64,000 nt of DNA from Pedobacter kyonggii. GTDB lineage: Bacteria; Bacteroidota; Bacteroidia; Sphingobacteriales; Sphingobacteriaceae. Position numbers and translations under genes: made by a program. Below, in pieces: positions 8,145 through 16,350 of the stretch (position 1 is the stretch's first letter; each line of letters begins with the position of its first letter). Below the pieces are notes generated by a model that was not told where the DNA came from, did not search any database, and worked only from the letters and a program-made list of their open reading frames with translations. The stretch covers positions 1-64,000 of the forward strand of contig NZ_SIXF01000024.1 of the NCBI RefSeq assembly GCF_004310665.1, given 5' to 3'.

Positions 8145-8166
8145 GCCCTCCTGACCTTTTGGAATA
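8145..8166 (+). repeat. Displaced copy of the trmD 3' end
   Basis: This matches the end of trmD (3613-3634) at 21 of 22 positions. In the matching frame it still reads PDLLE-stop. It lies 140 nt upstream of rplS, which is where trmD would end if the 4.5 kb islet were absent. Confidence 0.8.
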
Positions 8167-8305
8167 GAAGCATTTAACGCAATAGAATGTGGAATTCGTA
8201 AAGATTGTGGAAAAAATTAAAATAGGTTTTTTTTTCTCAAAAATAATCCCTAATATTGCAATCCGATTTTCACGGGATGAAATATCGATTTAATAGCTTA
8301 AAATC

Positions 8306-8653
8306 ATGGATTTAGTAAAATTTGTTGAAGAGCAGGCCATCGCAAAAAAAGATTTTCCTGCGTTCAAGTCTGGCGATACAGTGAGCGTACACTATAAAAT
8401 TCGCGAAGGTAATAAGGAACGTATCCAAATTTACCAAGGTGTTGTAATACAACGTAACAGTGCAGGTGCTAATGAAACCTTCACCGTTCGTAAAATGAGC
8501 AACGGCGTTGGTGTTGAGCGTATTTTCCCTTTTAGTTCTCCAAATATTGAGAAAGTAGAAGTGAATAGCTATGGGAAAGTTCGTAGAGCGAAATTGTTCT
8601 ATTTACGTGCTTTAACTGGTAAAGCTGCTCGTATCAAATCTTTGAGAAAATAA
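8306..8653 (+). CDS. rplS: 50S ribosomal protein L19
   Basis: Large-subunit protein L19, 115 residues, normal length. It has the family's N-terminal [13 protein letters not shown] and the [13 protein letters not shown] and [15 protein letters not shown] segments. L19 lies at the 30S-50S interface. In many bacteria it directly follows trmD; here a 4.5 kb islet intervenes. The AT-rich region upstream contains TAATATTG at about 8251, a poor match to the -7 box, so the gene probably has its own promoter. A terminator follows. Confidence 0.97.
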   Translation: MDLVKFVEEQAIAKKDFPAFKSGDTVSVHYKIREGNKERIQIYQGVVIQRNSAGANETFTVRKMSNGVGVERIFPFSSPNIEKVEVNSYGKVRRAKLFYLRALTGKAARIKSLRK

Positions 8654-8675
8654 TATTCTTTATTATAAGATATAG

Positions 8676-8706
8676 CCTTCACGATTAATTTCGTGGAGGT
8701 TTTTTT
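8676..8706 (+). terminator. Terminator after rplS
   Basis: A 9 bp stem with one G-T pair (8676-8684 with 8691-8699) is followed by a T-run at 8700-8706. Confidence 0.85.
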
Positions 8707-8711
8707 GTTTG

Positions 8712-8719
8712 TACCTTTG
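8712..8719 (+). promoter_or_regulatory. -7-type box abutting the mscS-like gene
   Basis: TACCTTTG fits TAnnTTTG and ends five bases before the ATG at 8724. It directly follows the rplS terminator, so the gene needs its own promoter. No good -33 element is visible. Confidence 0.45.
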
Positions 8720-8723
8720 TTAA

Positions 8724-9899
8724 ATGTTAGATTCTGCTTTTTTCGACCAAGTGTTTTGGGGTAATACCGTAAAAGCCTATTTCCTTTTCGGAGGCATACT
8801 TTTTTTAGGCTTAGTTTTTAAGAACATTGTTTCTAAGCTGTTAAGTAGGTTACTGTTTAAGCTTTTCAGAAACTTTTCAAATCAATCGCATAACGATGCT
8901 TTTGTTGCTTTACTGGTAAAACCCATCGAGGTTTTTATTCTGTTAACCACACTTTATCTATCCATCAACCAGTTAAAACACCCGCTGGAGGTAGCTGTAT
9001 TCCATTACAGCAAATTAATAGGTAAGGTTAAAGAGTTAATACCCGTAACAATTGGAGATTGTATTGACCGGATATTTTTGTTTGGGATCATCCTATCTAT
9101 TTTTTGGATTATTTTAAGGATCATCGACTTCATTAGCCACGTTTTGCTATTTAAAGCCTCACTTACCAATAACAAATCAGACGATCAATTGGTTCCTTTC
9201 TTGAAGGAGCTGTTTAAAACGATCGTAATCTTTATCGGTTTTTTCACTTTGTTGGGTTTTGTTTTTGAGGTTAATGTATTAACGCTGATTACAGGATTGG
9301 GTATTGGTGGTATTGCCATTGCTTTGGCGGCTAAAGAGAGCTTAGAGAACTTAATAGGTTCATTCACCATCTTTTTAGATAAACCATTTACGGTTGGCGA
9401 TCTGGTAAAGGTTGATGGTGTTGAAGGAACGGTTGAAAAAGTTGGTTTCAGGAGCACAAGGATCAGAACATCAGAAAAAACCATGGCTACGATACCCAAT
9501 AGAGGTATGATTGATGGTGTTTTAGAAAACCTGTCGCTGAGGAATTCGCGCAAGGTATCTTTTATTATCGGGCTTACCTACGAAACCAATTCAGCATCAC
9601 TCAGAGAAATCATTAGCGAAATAGAAAGTTACATCAACAACCATCAAGGTACCAGCGACGATGGAAATGCCTCTTTTAAAAGCTTCGGCGATTCGGGTTT
9701 GAATGTAGAGGTTAATTATTTTGTAACCGTGCTGGAATATGCCGAATTCCTTAAAATCAGGCAGGAAATCAATCTCGAAATTATGGATATCGTTATCCGC
9801 AACAAATCAGATTTTGCTTATCCTACGCAGCGTTTAATTAGCGATAGGCCAGCTCCTGCAGGTAATAATGAAGAGGTAGGTAATGATGCTATGGATTAA
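8724..9899 (+). CDS. MscS-family mechanosensitive channel
   Basis: 391-residue inner-membrane channel that would release solutes under membrane tension. Hydrophobic segments lie at about residues 15-35, 70-85, 115-140 and 165-190. The pore-lining helix is the Gly/Ala-rich TGLGIGGIAIALAAKESLEN at about 192-211, followed by the MscS beta domain (FTVGDLVKVDGVEGTVEKVG) and a C-terminal alpha/beta domain. It is longer than E. coli MscS (286), owing to extra N-terminal membrane segments. No operon partner is evident. Confidence 0.92.
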   Translation: MLDSAFFDQVFWGNTVKAYFLFGGILFLGLVFKNIVSKLLSRLLFKLFRNFSNQSHNDAFVALLVKPIEVFILLTTLYLSINQLKHPLEVAVFHYSKLIGKVKELIPVTIGDCIDRIFLFGIILSIFWIILRIIDFISHVLLFKASLTNNKSDDQLVPFLKELFKTIVIFIGFFTLLGFVFEVNVLTLITGLGIGGIAIALAAKESLENLIGSFTIFLDKPFTVGDLVKVDGVEGTVEKVGFRSTRIRTSEKTMATIPNRGMIDGVLENLSLRNSRKVSFIIGLTYETNSASLREIISEIESYINNHQGTSDDGNASFKSFGDSGLNVEVNYFVTVLEYAEFLKIRQEINLEIMDIVIRNKSDFAYPTQRLISDRPAPAGNNEEVGNDAMD

Positions 9900-9962
9900 A
9901 TAGCGGCAGATTTAGTGGTCTGTGTAACTAAATGCTATTATTTAGTAGAAAAACAAAAAGGA

Positions 9963-10040
9963 TGTCATCCTGAGCCTGTCGAAGGACAATCTTTTTTAGG
10001 TTTTTCGCATTTAAGGTCTTCGACAAGCTCAGACTGACAA
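9963..10040. repeat. GTCATYCTGAG-type palindromic element, copy 2
   Basis: Left arm 9963-9987 (TGTCATCCTGAGCCTGTCGA...) and right arm about 10016-10040 are imperfect reverse complements around a 28 nt spacer. It lies in the 450 bp gap between the channel gene and psd. Confidence 0.85.
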
Positions 10041-10107
10041 CGAGTGGATGTTTAATTTAATAACATTGGTGTCTCACAGATAATAGGAATATGTAATTAT
10101 TTTTCTT

Positions 10108-10205
10108 TTTTGGAAAGCAAGGGCATAGCTACTATTGAGGTTTGTTCCTGCTATTCACTTCAAGTCTCCACTGCGTTTCGAGCTTTCCGTTACTATCAGG
10201 TTTAT
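10108..10205 (+). repeat. Solo copy of a ~100 nt dispersed element
   Basis: It begins TTTTTGGAAAGCAAGG and continues through TCCTGCTAT, CTTCAAGTC and a CTATCAGGTTTAT end. The same ordered blocks occur twice, in opposite orientation, at 45238-45501. No convincing coding frame is present; the 75-codon open frame that covers it looks accidental. Confidence 0.6.
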
Positions 10206-10292
10206 GTGGCAGCCTTTGTATTTCAAATCTTTTCAAATGCTCTGGTCTGTGTCCCCACAGACCAGAGGGTTAATTCTTGTTTGTGATATAAC

Positions 10293-10329
10293 AAAAAAGC
10301 CGTCCGATTTTACATCGGGACGGCTTTTC
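10293..10329. terminator. Bidirectional terminator after psd
   Basis: A stem based on GCCGTCC/GGACGGC with a further GAT/ATC pair is flanked by A-run and T-run on opposite sides. It lies 20 nt past the psd stop on the minus strand. Confidence 0.8.
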
Positions 10330-10348
10330 TATATTTATATATACGACT

Positions 10349-11008
10349 TTAGCTTAAGGTAGCTAGGGTAGTTATTCCACCCTTTACAACCTGGTTAAGT
10401 TCTACGTTAACCTTTGTCCCTACGGGTAAAAATACATCAACTCTTGAGCCGAATTTGATGAAACCAAATTGTTCGGCTTGTACCACCTGATCTCCTTCTT
10501 TAACATACCACACAATCCTGCGGGCCAATGCACCAGCAATTTGACGGAATAGTACAGGAGTACCGTTTTTATGCTCTACAACAGTTGTAGTACGTTCATT
10601 CTCTGTTGATGATTTTGGATTCCATGCAGCAAGGTATTTTCCTGGGTGATATTTGAAGAACTTCACCACGCCCGAAATCGGATTACGGTTAATGTGAACA
10701 TTTATTGGCGACATAAAAATCGAAACCTGTAAACGTTTATCTTTAAAATATTCACCTTCTTCTGTTTCTTCAATTACCACTACTTTGCCATCTGCCGGGC
10801 AGATAACCAGATTTTCGCCCGAAGAAAAGCTGCGGCTTGGGTTGCGGAAAAACTGCAATACAATGATAAATAATGCAGCTGAAAAGATATAAATGAACCA
10901 GCGCAACCAGGTTATGTCGTGATATTTATAATCAACTACCGCATTGATTACGAAGATAAACAATATGCTTAAGGCAATGGTGGTGTAGCCTTCTTTATGT
11001 ATGGTCAT
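10349..11008 (-). CDS. psd: Phosphatidylserine decarboxylase, short form
   Basis: Makes phosphatidylethanolamine from phosphatidylserine at the inner membrane. The protein is 219 residues, the short archaeal/Bacteroidota type. Two hydrophobic segments span about 10-25 and 36-52. The conserved core has SIFMSPINVHINRNP (97-110). The self-cleavage site is GFIKFGSRVD, where cleavage between G187 and S188 makes the pyruvoyl group. It lies downstream of hpt on the same strand (55 nt gap), a probable operon, and has a bidirectional terminator behind it. Confidence 0.94.
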   Translation of the reverse strand: MTIHKEGYTTIALSILFIFVINAVVDYKYHDITWLRWFIYIFSAALFIIVLQFFRNPSRSFSSGENLVICPADGKVVVIEETEEGEYFKDKRLQVSIFMSPINVHINRNPISGVVKFFKYHPGKYLAAWNPKSSTENERTTTVVEHKNGTPVLFRQIAGALARRIVWYVKEGDQVVQAEQFGFIKFGSRVDVFLPVGTKVNVELNQVVKGGITTLATLS

Positions 11009-11063
11009 TGTTTTAGAAATTATTGGGCAAAGGTGCGAAAAATAAATTAATCCAATCTAAAAA

Positions 11064-11606
11064 TTATGCCTCTGTTGCTCTGTAAATATCGGTCAGGTTT
11101 CTGCCAAGGCCATTATAATCTAATCCGTAACCCACCACAAATTCGTTAGGTATTTCAAAACCAACGTATTCTAGCTCTTCAATTTCATATTTTAAAGCAC
11201 TTGGTTTAAGCAAAAGAGACGCTACTTTAATTGAAGCAGGATTTTTTTCTTTTATTGTTTTTAAAATATGCGTTAAGGTTAAGCCTGTATCGACAATATC
11301 TTCCACAATGATAATATCTCTGCCCTCGATGTTATCCGGCAGTCCGATTAATTCTTTTACGTTTCCCGAACTCGACGTTCCTTCGTAAGATGCTACGCGC
11401 ATAAAAGCGACTTCGCAAGGCACGTTAATTTCTTTGATTAAATCGGCCATAAACAAAAAACTACCACTTAATACGCCAATAAATAGCGGGCATTTACCCT
11501 CATAATCAACATTGATCTGGATGCCCAGTAAACGGATCCGTTTGTTTAAGGTATCGTTTTCTAAAAATATCTCGAACTCTTTATCCTCTACTTTTATTTT
11601 GTGCAT
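11064..11606 (-). CDS. hpt: Hypoxanthine phosphoribosyltransferase
   Basis: Purine salvage enzyme that joins hypoxanthine (and usually guanine) to PRPP. It is 180 residues, normal for the family. The PRPP-binding motif is IIIVEDIVDTGLT at about 98-110, the flexible-loop SYEG is at 73-76, and the base-binding GYGLDYNGLGRNL is near the end. The next gene on this strand, psd, is 55 nt away. The 230 nt upstream of hpt are filled with AT-rich dispersed repeats, and no clear -7 box was found. Confidence 0.94.
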   Translation of the reverse strand: MHKIKVEDKEFEIFLENDTLNKRIRLLGIQINVDYEGKCPLFIGVLSGSFLFMADLIKEINVPCEVAFMRVASYEGTSSSGNVKELIGLPDNIEGRDIIIVEDIVDTGLTLTHILKTIKEKNPASIKVASLLLKPSALKYEIEELEYVGFEIPNEFVVGYGLDYNGLGRNLTDIYRATEA

Positions 11607-11629
11607 GCTGCTGTTGAAAGGTTATTGTT

Positions 11630-11832
11630 GGTTAATTGCATAAATCGGTTAACTGGTTAATCGTGGGTTTTAACTAAGAACTGTAAACTACCAATTGCAA
11701 ACTTGGTCATGGTTAATTGTTTAAATCTGCTAATCATCTCCAAACGCCCAACGCTAAACTCCAAACTAATTTTGGTTAATTGTTTAATCGTGTGGCTCAA
11801 CGGGTAAATGCCAATTGGCAACTGCAAACTGA
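11630..11832. repeat. AT-rich dispersed repeats (GGTTAATTG family)
   Basis: Three imperfect copies of GGTTAATTGTTTAAAT-like sequence (starting near 11634, 11709 and 11773) are mixed with CTCCAAACGCC...AAACTAATT-like blocks. The same composite occurs at 21119-21340. Confidence 0.65.
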
Positions 11833-11835
11833 TTA

Positions 11836-13992
11836 CTATTGAGCCTTTTCCAGTTCCTTTTGCCTTCTTCGTTCTTCTCTTCGCTCTTGTCTAAGCTGTT
11901 TTTTGGTTTTACCAGTATCGGCAGGATTGGTTATCTGTTTGCTTGAAGTATCTTTTTTAGCTCCTCCGCCAAAAATACGATCGAATAAACTTTTGTTTTT
12001 ATCCTGTACAATTATGGGTGGCAACCCGTCTTCATCATCATCAAATATGGTTGTGTCAATGACCGCGGTATCAGGTGCTAAATATTGGCGGAGACCCTCT
12101 CTTAAACGTACGTTATAGAAACCATAACCAGAAGTATCGCTCGCCACTAAACCTCTTCTCGCCATAATATTTCCCATAAACCTAAAATAGTTGAACATAT
12201 AAGGTTTTAAACTACCATCAGCCATGAATTTATACATCGATGCCTTTGGTTTAGGAACAATACTCGCCAGGAACAATCCATCACCGATGGTTAAATCGGC
12301 AGGTTGTTTTCCAAAATAATAGCGCGAAGCCTCACCTATTCCATAAATATTTTGGCCTAGTTCCATAATGTTGAAATATACCTCGAGCATCCGTTGTTTG
12401 CTTACCAGATGGTTATGCTCAATAAGCCAAACAATTAATATCTCCTCGGCTTTACGGGCCAAGGTTTTTTGACGGCTTAAATAAACATTTTTAACCAGCT
12501 GCATACTGATGGTACTGCCACCGCGTTTAAATTTCTTTTCTTTAAAGTTTACTGCGATTGATTTACGGATCGATTCTTCAACAAAGCCGTTGTGCGTAAA
12601 AAATGATGGATCTTCTGCCGTTAAAACCGCATTGATAAAGTTTTTTGATATTGACGATAAAGGTGTAAAATTTGGGTTTGATGGGCCTATGGTAATATCA
12701 CGCATCGGTTTGCCATACTCATAAGGCGTATAAACAAATGGGCTGTTGATTTTTTGCAGATTGGTTTTGCCCCATTGTACAATTTTGAAATCTACCGGGG
12801 TTAAGGTAGAGCTAAAGCGCACACTGTCTGGCACTTTAGTGTCTAAATAAAAATTTAGGTTATACTTCACCTTGCCCTGTACTTTTAATCCTTCCAGCGA
12901 TTCGAACAAGCCTTGCGGAAAAGCATCTAAAACCCCTTGTGCATCCTGTTCTTCGGCGTTTAGTTTTAACTCATATATTTTGTTCTTTCCTAAAGTATAT
13001 TTAACAAAAGGGCGGATCTGTGCATTTTTTAGGTAGGCTGTTGAAGTGCTGTCTAAAGCAATGAAATTAGGTCCAACTAAAATATCGGCATCCAGTTTGG
13101 CGCTTTGTACTATGATATCGTTTGAAGCAATGCGTGGCTGGTTAATTAGCATGTTTTTTACCGACCAGGAGCCAGATATTTTATAATCTTCGCCGCTGTA
13201 TTTTGCATTTTTAAGTTCGGTTTGTAAGGTATCAAAACTGATTTTTGCATGTAGCTTGTTGTTTAAGTAAGGTAATTCCAGTTTTTTTCCATCGGCATAA
13301 GCGGTAAAGCTCAATTCTTTGCTGCCTGGGTTTACATAACCATTTACATGCCAGGTAGATTCGTTATTGTTTACATCAATGGTTGATTTTAAATCACCAC
13401 CATCAATTGTAGCGGTTGTTGCAAAACTTAACTTGGCTGTATCGTGATCGTTTAATTTAAAAACCATGTTCTTCACATCCATATCGTCAGGGATTTTGTA
13501 TAAAACCTGATTTAAGATGTTACTGGCTATTTCTGGTAAGTTGGCTTTTCCATTGGTTTGTGTGCTATCTTTTTTCTTGCGTTTTAAGATGAAATCGATA
13601 TTTGTGGTCGAATCTTTAAGTACAACACTTACAAAACCATTGTTCAATTTTACTTCTGAGAGTTTTACTTTACCAAAAATGAGTGGGAAAAGTTTAACAC
13701 CAACACTGAGTTCGCCAATATTAGAAAGCGTATCCCTATCTTTAGGAACAACAGAAATATTGGTCATTTTTACGGTGCTAAGCCCTGTAAAACCGGTCGA
13801 TCCGATTTTAACTTCCAAACCATAATCCTTGTCGGCCTTGGCAATTGCTTTGGCCACCATTTTTTTAAGAAGCGCTTCCCTTTTGCTATAGGCTACCGCG
13901 CCCAATGCAATACAAACAACTAAAAAAACACCTAAAACCCAGGCTCCGATTTTTAAATATTTTTTGGGGATCTTAATTTTTGGTATTCGCAT
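11836..13992 (-). CDS. Stand-alone GT51 peptidoglycan glycosyltransferase with AsmA-like N-terminus
   Basis: 718 residues. One N-terminal membrane anchor (about 14-35) is followed by a long beta-rich region (about 45-430) resembling AsmA-type repeats (for example ELSVGVKLFPLIFGKVKLSEV). A glycosyltransferase 51 domain follows at about 440-620. Catalytic motifs are EDPSFFTHNGF with E460, and RGGSTISMQLVKN at 490-502. There is no transpeptidase domain. The C-terminal 60 residues are highly charged (Lys/Arg/Glu). It should polymerise lipid II glycan strands in the periplasm. The gene is divergent from mrp. What the N-terminal region does is not known to me. Confidence 0.88.
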   Translation of the reverse strand: MRIPKIKIPKKYLKIGAWVLGVFLVVCIALGAVAYSKREALLKKMVAKAIAKADKDYGLEVKIGSTGFTGLSTVKMTNISVVPKDRDTLSNIGELSVGVKLFPLIFGKVKLSEVKLNNGFVSVVLKDSTTNIDFILKRKKKDSTQTNGKANLPEIASNILNQVLYKIPDDMDVKNMVFKLNDHDTAKLSFATTATIDGGDLKSTIDVNNNESTWHVNGYVNPGSKELSFTAYADGKKLELPYLNNKLHAKISFDTLQTELKNAKYSGEDYKISGSWSVKNMLINQPRIASNDIIVQSAKLDADILVGPNFIALDSTSTAYLKNAQIRPFVKYTLGKNKIYELKLNAEEQDAQGVLDAFPQGLFESLEGLKVQGKVKYNLNFYLDTKVPDSVRFSSTLTPVDFKIVQWGKTNLQKINSPFVYTPYEYGKPMRDITIGPSNPNFTPLSSISKNFINAVLTAEDPSFFTHNGFVEESIRKSIAVNFKEKKFKRGGSTISMQLVKNVYLSRQKTLARKAEEILIVWLIEHNHLVSKQRMLEVYFNIMELGQNIYGIGEASRYYFGKQPADLTIGDGLFLASIVPKPKASMYKFMADGSLKPYMFNYFRFMGNIMARRGLVASDTSGYGFYNVRLREGLRQYLAPDTAVIDTTIFDDDEDGLPPIIVQDKNKSLFDRIFGGGAKKDTSSKQITNPADTGKTKKQLRQERREERRRQKELEKAQ

Positions 13993-14099
13993 ATAGTCGT
14001 TAAAATGGTTAATTGCTTAAACGTAACAATTAAATGTTTATTTCGTGTTAAAATTACAGTTAAAAAGCCTAAATAAAAGTATTTATGGCTATGTTTTGT

Positions 14100-14107
14100 T
14101 AATTTTG
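14100..14107 (+). promoter_or_regulatory. -7-type box upstream of mrp
   Basis: TAATTTTG fits TAnnTTTG and lies 17 nt before the mrp ATG. Confidence 0.5.
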
Positions 14108-14123
14108 AATTTAAATTAATACA

Positions 14124-15200
14124 ATGCAGATTAGCCCGCAACAAGTTTTAGATGCACTTAAAAATGTTGAAGATCCCGATCTTAAAAAAGATCTGGTTAC
14201 TTTAAACATGATTAAAGATTTACAGATAACAGATAACCAGGTCAATTTTACATTAGAGCTTACTACGCCGGCATGTCCAATGAAAGAGATGCTAAAAAAT
14301 GCCTGTACAAATGCCATCAAGCATTTTGTATCGCCAACGGCAGAGGTAATCATCAATGTAACTTCGAGGGTTACCCAACCAAGCAATTCCTCCTCGTTAG
14401 ATAACATCAAAAACATCATTTTGGTTTCATCCGGAAAAGGAGGAGTTGGTAAATCTACCGTAGCAAGTAACCTGGCGGTTGTATTGGCTAAAGATGGTGC
14501 CAAAGTTGGCCTCATCGATGCCGATATTTACGGCCCATCGGTACCCACCATGTTCGATCTGGTTGACGCTAAACCGGGCGCTGAAGAAACTACCGATGGT
14601 AAAACCAAAATTTTACCGATCGAAAAATACGGGATCAAATTATTGTCGTTAGGCTTTTTTGCGGATCCTGGTCAACCGGTGCCGTGGCGCGGACCAATGG
14701 CATCGAATGCTGTAAAACAATTGTTTAACGATACCAACTGGGGAGAACTGGATTATCTGATTGTAGACCTTCCTCCGGGAACTGGCGATATTCACATCAC
14801 CATTACGCAGAGTTTCCCGATTTCGGGGGCGGTGGTAGTTACAACACCTCAACAGGTTGCTCTGGCCGATACGCACAAAGGTTTGGCGATGTTCAGGATG
14901 CCAGGAATTAATATCCCAATTTTAGGCGTTATAGAAAACATGTCGTATTTTACACCTGCAGAACTGCCAGACAATAAATATTATATCTTCGGAAAAGGTG
15001 GCGGTACCGAACTTGCAGCACGTTTTGATGTACCGTTTTTAGGCGAAATTCCAATTATCCAGAGTATTTCGGAGGCTGGAGATAAAGGGAAGCCGGTTGC
15101 ATTAAACGAGAATCCTTTACTGGATGTTATATTTGGAGATATTGCAAGTAAAATTGCACAACAGATATCCATCAACAATGCGCAAATGGTGAATTGCTAA
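14124..15200 (+). CDS. mrp: Mrp/ApbC-family iron-sulfur carrier ATPase
   Basis: Cytoplasmic P-loop ATPase that carries Fe-S clusters to apo-proteins. An N-terminal MIP18/DUF59 domain covers about 1-80 and the ParA-like ATPase follows. The deviant Walker A is SSGKGGVGKST (102-112). Other motifs are LIDADIYGPSVPT and DLPPGTGDIHIT. 358 residues is normal. The segment where classical ApbC carries a CxxC pair reads YFTPAELPDNKYYIFG here and has no cysteine; the only cysteines I see are C51, C61 and the last residue. The nfuA-like gene follows after 34 nt, so the two form an Fe-S assembly operon. Confidence 0.93.
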   Translation: MQISPQQVLDALKNVEDPDLKKDLVTLNMIKDLQITDNQVNFTLELTTPACPMKEMLKNACTNAIKHFVSPTAEVIINVTSRVTQPSNSSSLDNIKNIILVSSGKGGVGKSTVASNLAVVLAKDGAKVGLIDADIYGPSVPTMFDLVDAKPGAEETTDGKTKILPIEKYGIKLLSLGFFADPGQPVPWRGPMASNAVKQLFNDTNWGELDYLIVDLPPGTGDIHITITQSFPISGAVVVTTPQQVALADTHKGLAMFRMPGINIPILGVIENMSYFTPAELPDNKYYIFGKGGGTELAARFDVPFLGEIPIIQSISEAGDKGKPVALNENPLLDVIFGDIASKIAQQISINNAQMVNC

Positions 15201-15234
15201 AAAATTACTATTTTTATAAATTAAAATATATATA

Positions 15235-15480
15235 ATGAATTTAACAGAACAAGTAGAACAGGCATTGGAAACTATCAGGCCATATTTAAAGGCTGATGGA
15301 GGTGATGTTTCTGTTGAAGAAATTACATCTGAAGGAACGGTAAAGCTTAAGCTTTTAGGCAACTGCGGTTCTTGCCCGATGAGTTTCATGACTATGAAAT
15401 CTGGTATCGAACAGGCAATTATGAAAGCTGTTCCTCAGATCACGTCAGTAGTTGCCGTTAACATGGCCGAGCAAGAATAA
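15235..15480 (+). CDS. NifU C-terminal-domain Fe-S scaffold protein
   Basis: 81-residue protein consisting only of the NifU C-terminal (Nfu) domain. It starts with the family's LETIRPYLKADGGDV and has the cluster-binding CGSC pair at C44 and C47. It assembles or hands over a [4Fe-4S] cluster between subunits of a dimer. It follows mrp by 34 nt on the same strand. Confidence 0.93.
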   Translation: MNLTEQVEQALETIRPYLKADGGDVSVEEITSEGTVKLKLLGNCGSCPMSFMTMKSGIEQAIMKAVPQITSVVAVNMAEQE

Positions 15481-15520
15481 GCTTTAACACTATTTAACAA
15501 GGAAGTTTTATTAATAAAAT

Positions 15521-15528
15521 TACTTTTG
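15521..15528 (+). promoter_or_regulatory. -7-type box abutting the next gene
   Basis: TACTTTTG ends six bases before the ATG at 15534, so a transcript would start about at the start codon. Confidence 0.45.
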
Positions 15529-15533
15529 TCTTA

Positions 15534-16169
15534 ATGAGATATTGTGTTGCCCTAATTTGCCTTATTTTTTCTGTAACCGCTTTTGCACAACAAAAGCCGG
15601 CACAGGATAAACTCATCCAATTTTCAGGGATTATTACCGATATCGATAGCTCAAATGTGATACCTTACGTTACCATCACCAATCTTTCTGCGAAGAGTAA
15701 AAGGGTTGGTGCTGATTATAGAGGATATTTTACCTTCATTGTAAATCCTGGCGATACCATCTTGTTCACCGCCATTGGTTACAAGAAATTTTCTACGGTA
15801 ATTCCAGAAAGTACACCAGATAGCAAGTACACCATTATGGTTAAACTGAAAGCCAATGTGATCGATTTACCATCGGTGCGTGTTTTTCCATGGGCAACAA
15901 CAGAAGAATTTACCCGCGAGTTTTTATCAATGAAACTGGCGGATGATGATATGGCCATAGCCAAAAAGAATCTCTCACGTTCCTCAATTGATGGCTTGAT
16001 TCAAACGCTACCGCGTGATGGACAGGAAATCGGAAGTCAGAATTACCGATATAATTTTGATAGGATGGTCAATAAAAACATGGTGCAAACCAATCCCCTT
16101 CTTAATCCTTTCGCCTGGGGCAAGCTGATGCAGCAGATTTTTGATGGGGATAAGAGTAGGACGAATTAG
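15534..16169 (+). CDS. Secreted protein with carboxypeptidase-regulatory-like domain
   Basis: 211 residues with a signal peptide ending TAFAQ. Residues about 28-110 form a CarboxypepD_reg-like beta-sandwich (FSGIITDIDSSNVIPYVTIT ... GYFTFIVNPGDTILFTAIGY), the fold found at the N-terminus of SusC-type receptors. It lacks a receptor barrel. The C-terminal 80 residues are polar and not recognised. Such proteins are common in this phylum; their role is unknown. Confidence 0.8.
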   Translation: MRYCVALICLIFSVTAFAQQKPAQDKLIQFSGIITDIDSSNVIPYVTITNLSAKSKRVGADYRGYFTFIVNPGDTILFTAIGYKKFSTVIPESTPDSKYTIMVKLKANVIDLPSVRVFPWATTEEFTREFLSMKLADDDMAIAKKNLSRSSIDGLIQTLPRDGQEIGSQNYRYNFDRMVNKNMVQTNPLLNPFAWGKLMQQIFDGDKSRTN

Positions 16170-16250
16170 TTTGGAGTCTTGAGTTCGGAGTCCTGAGTCT
16201 TGGATGCAGAACAGTTTCTTTCAGTAAACAAATTAGTCTCATGGGGTCGT

Positions 16251-16275
16251 CATCTCCGATAGCTATCATCGGATG
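16251..16275. repeat. Compact CATC-CCGAT hairpin
   Basis: CATC-T-CCGAT (16251-16260) pairs with ATCGG-ATG (16268-16275), with one bulged T and a 7 nt loop. It lies in the gap between convergent genes, next to GGAGTC-type near-repeats at 16176-16205. Confidence 0.5.
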
Positions 16276-16300
16276 AAGCGAAGCGAAAATTGCGGGGAAT

Positions 16301-16330
16301 AAAAAAAGGGAAAACGTTTCCATTTTCCCT
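16301..16330 (-). terminator. Terminator after def
   Basis: On the minus strand an 8 bp stem AGGGAAAA/TTTTCCCT is followed by a T-run (A-run at 16301-16307 on plus), 20 nt past the def stop. Confidence 0.8.
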
Positions 16331-16350
16331 CCGACATCTTACATCAAAAC

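Noticed and set aside
10135-10362. 75-codon open frame on plus strand
   Set aside because: It runs through the dispersed ~100 nt element and a terminator hairpin; no ribosome-binding site or plausible protein features.
13517-13825. 102-codon open frame opposite the GT51 gene
   Set aside because: Fully inside and antisense to a well-supported gene; typical shadow frame.
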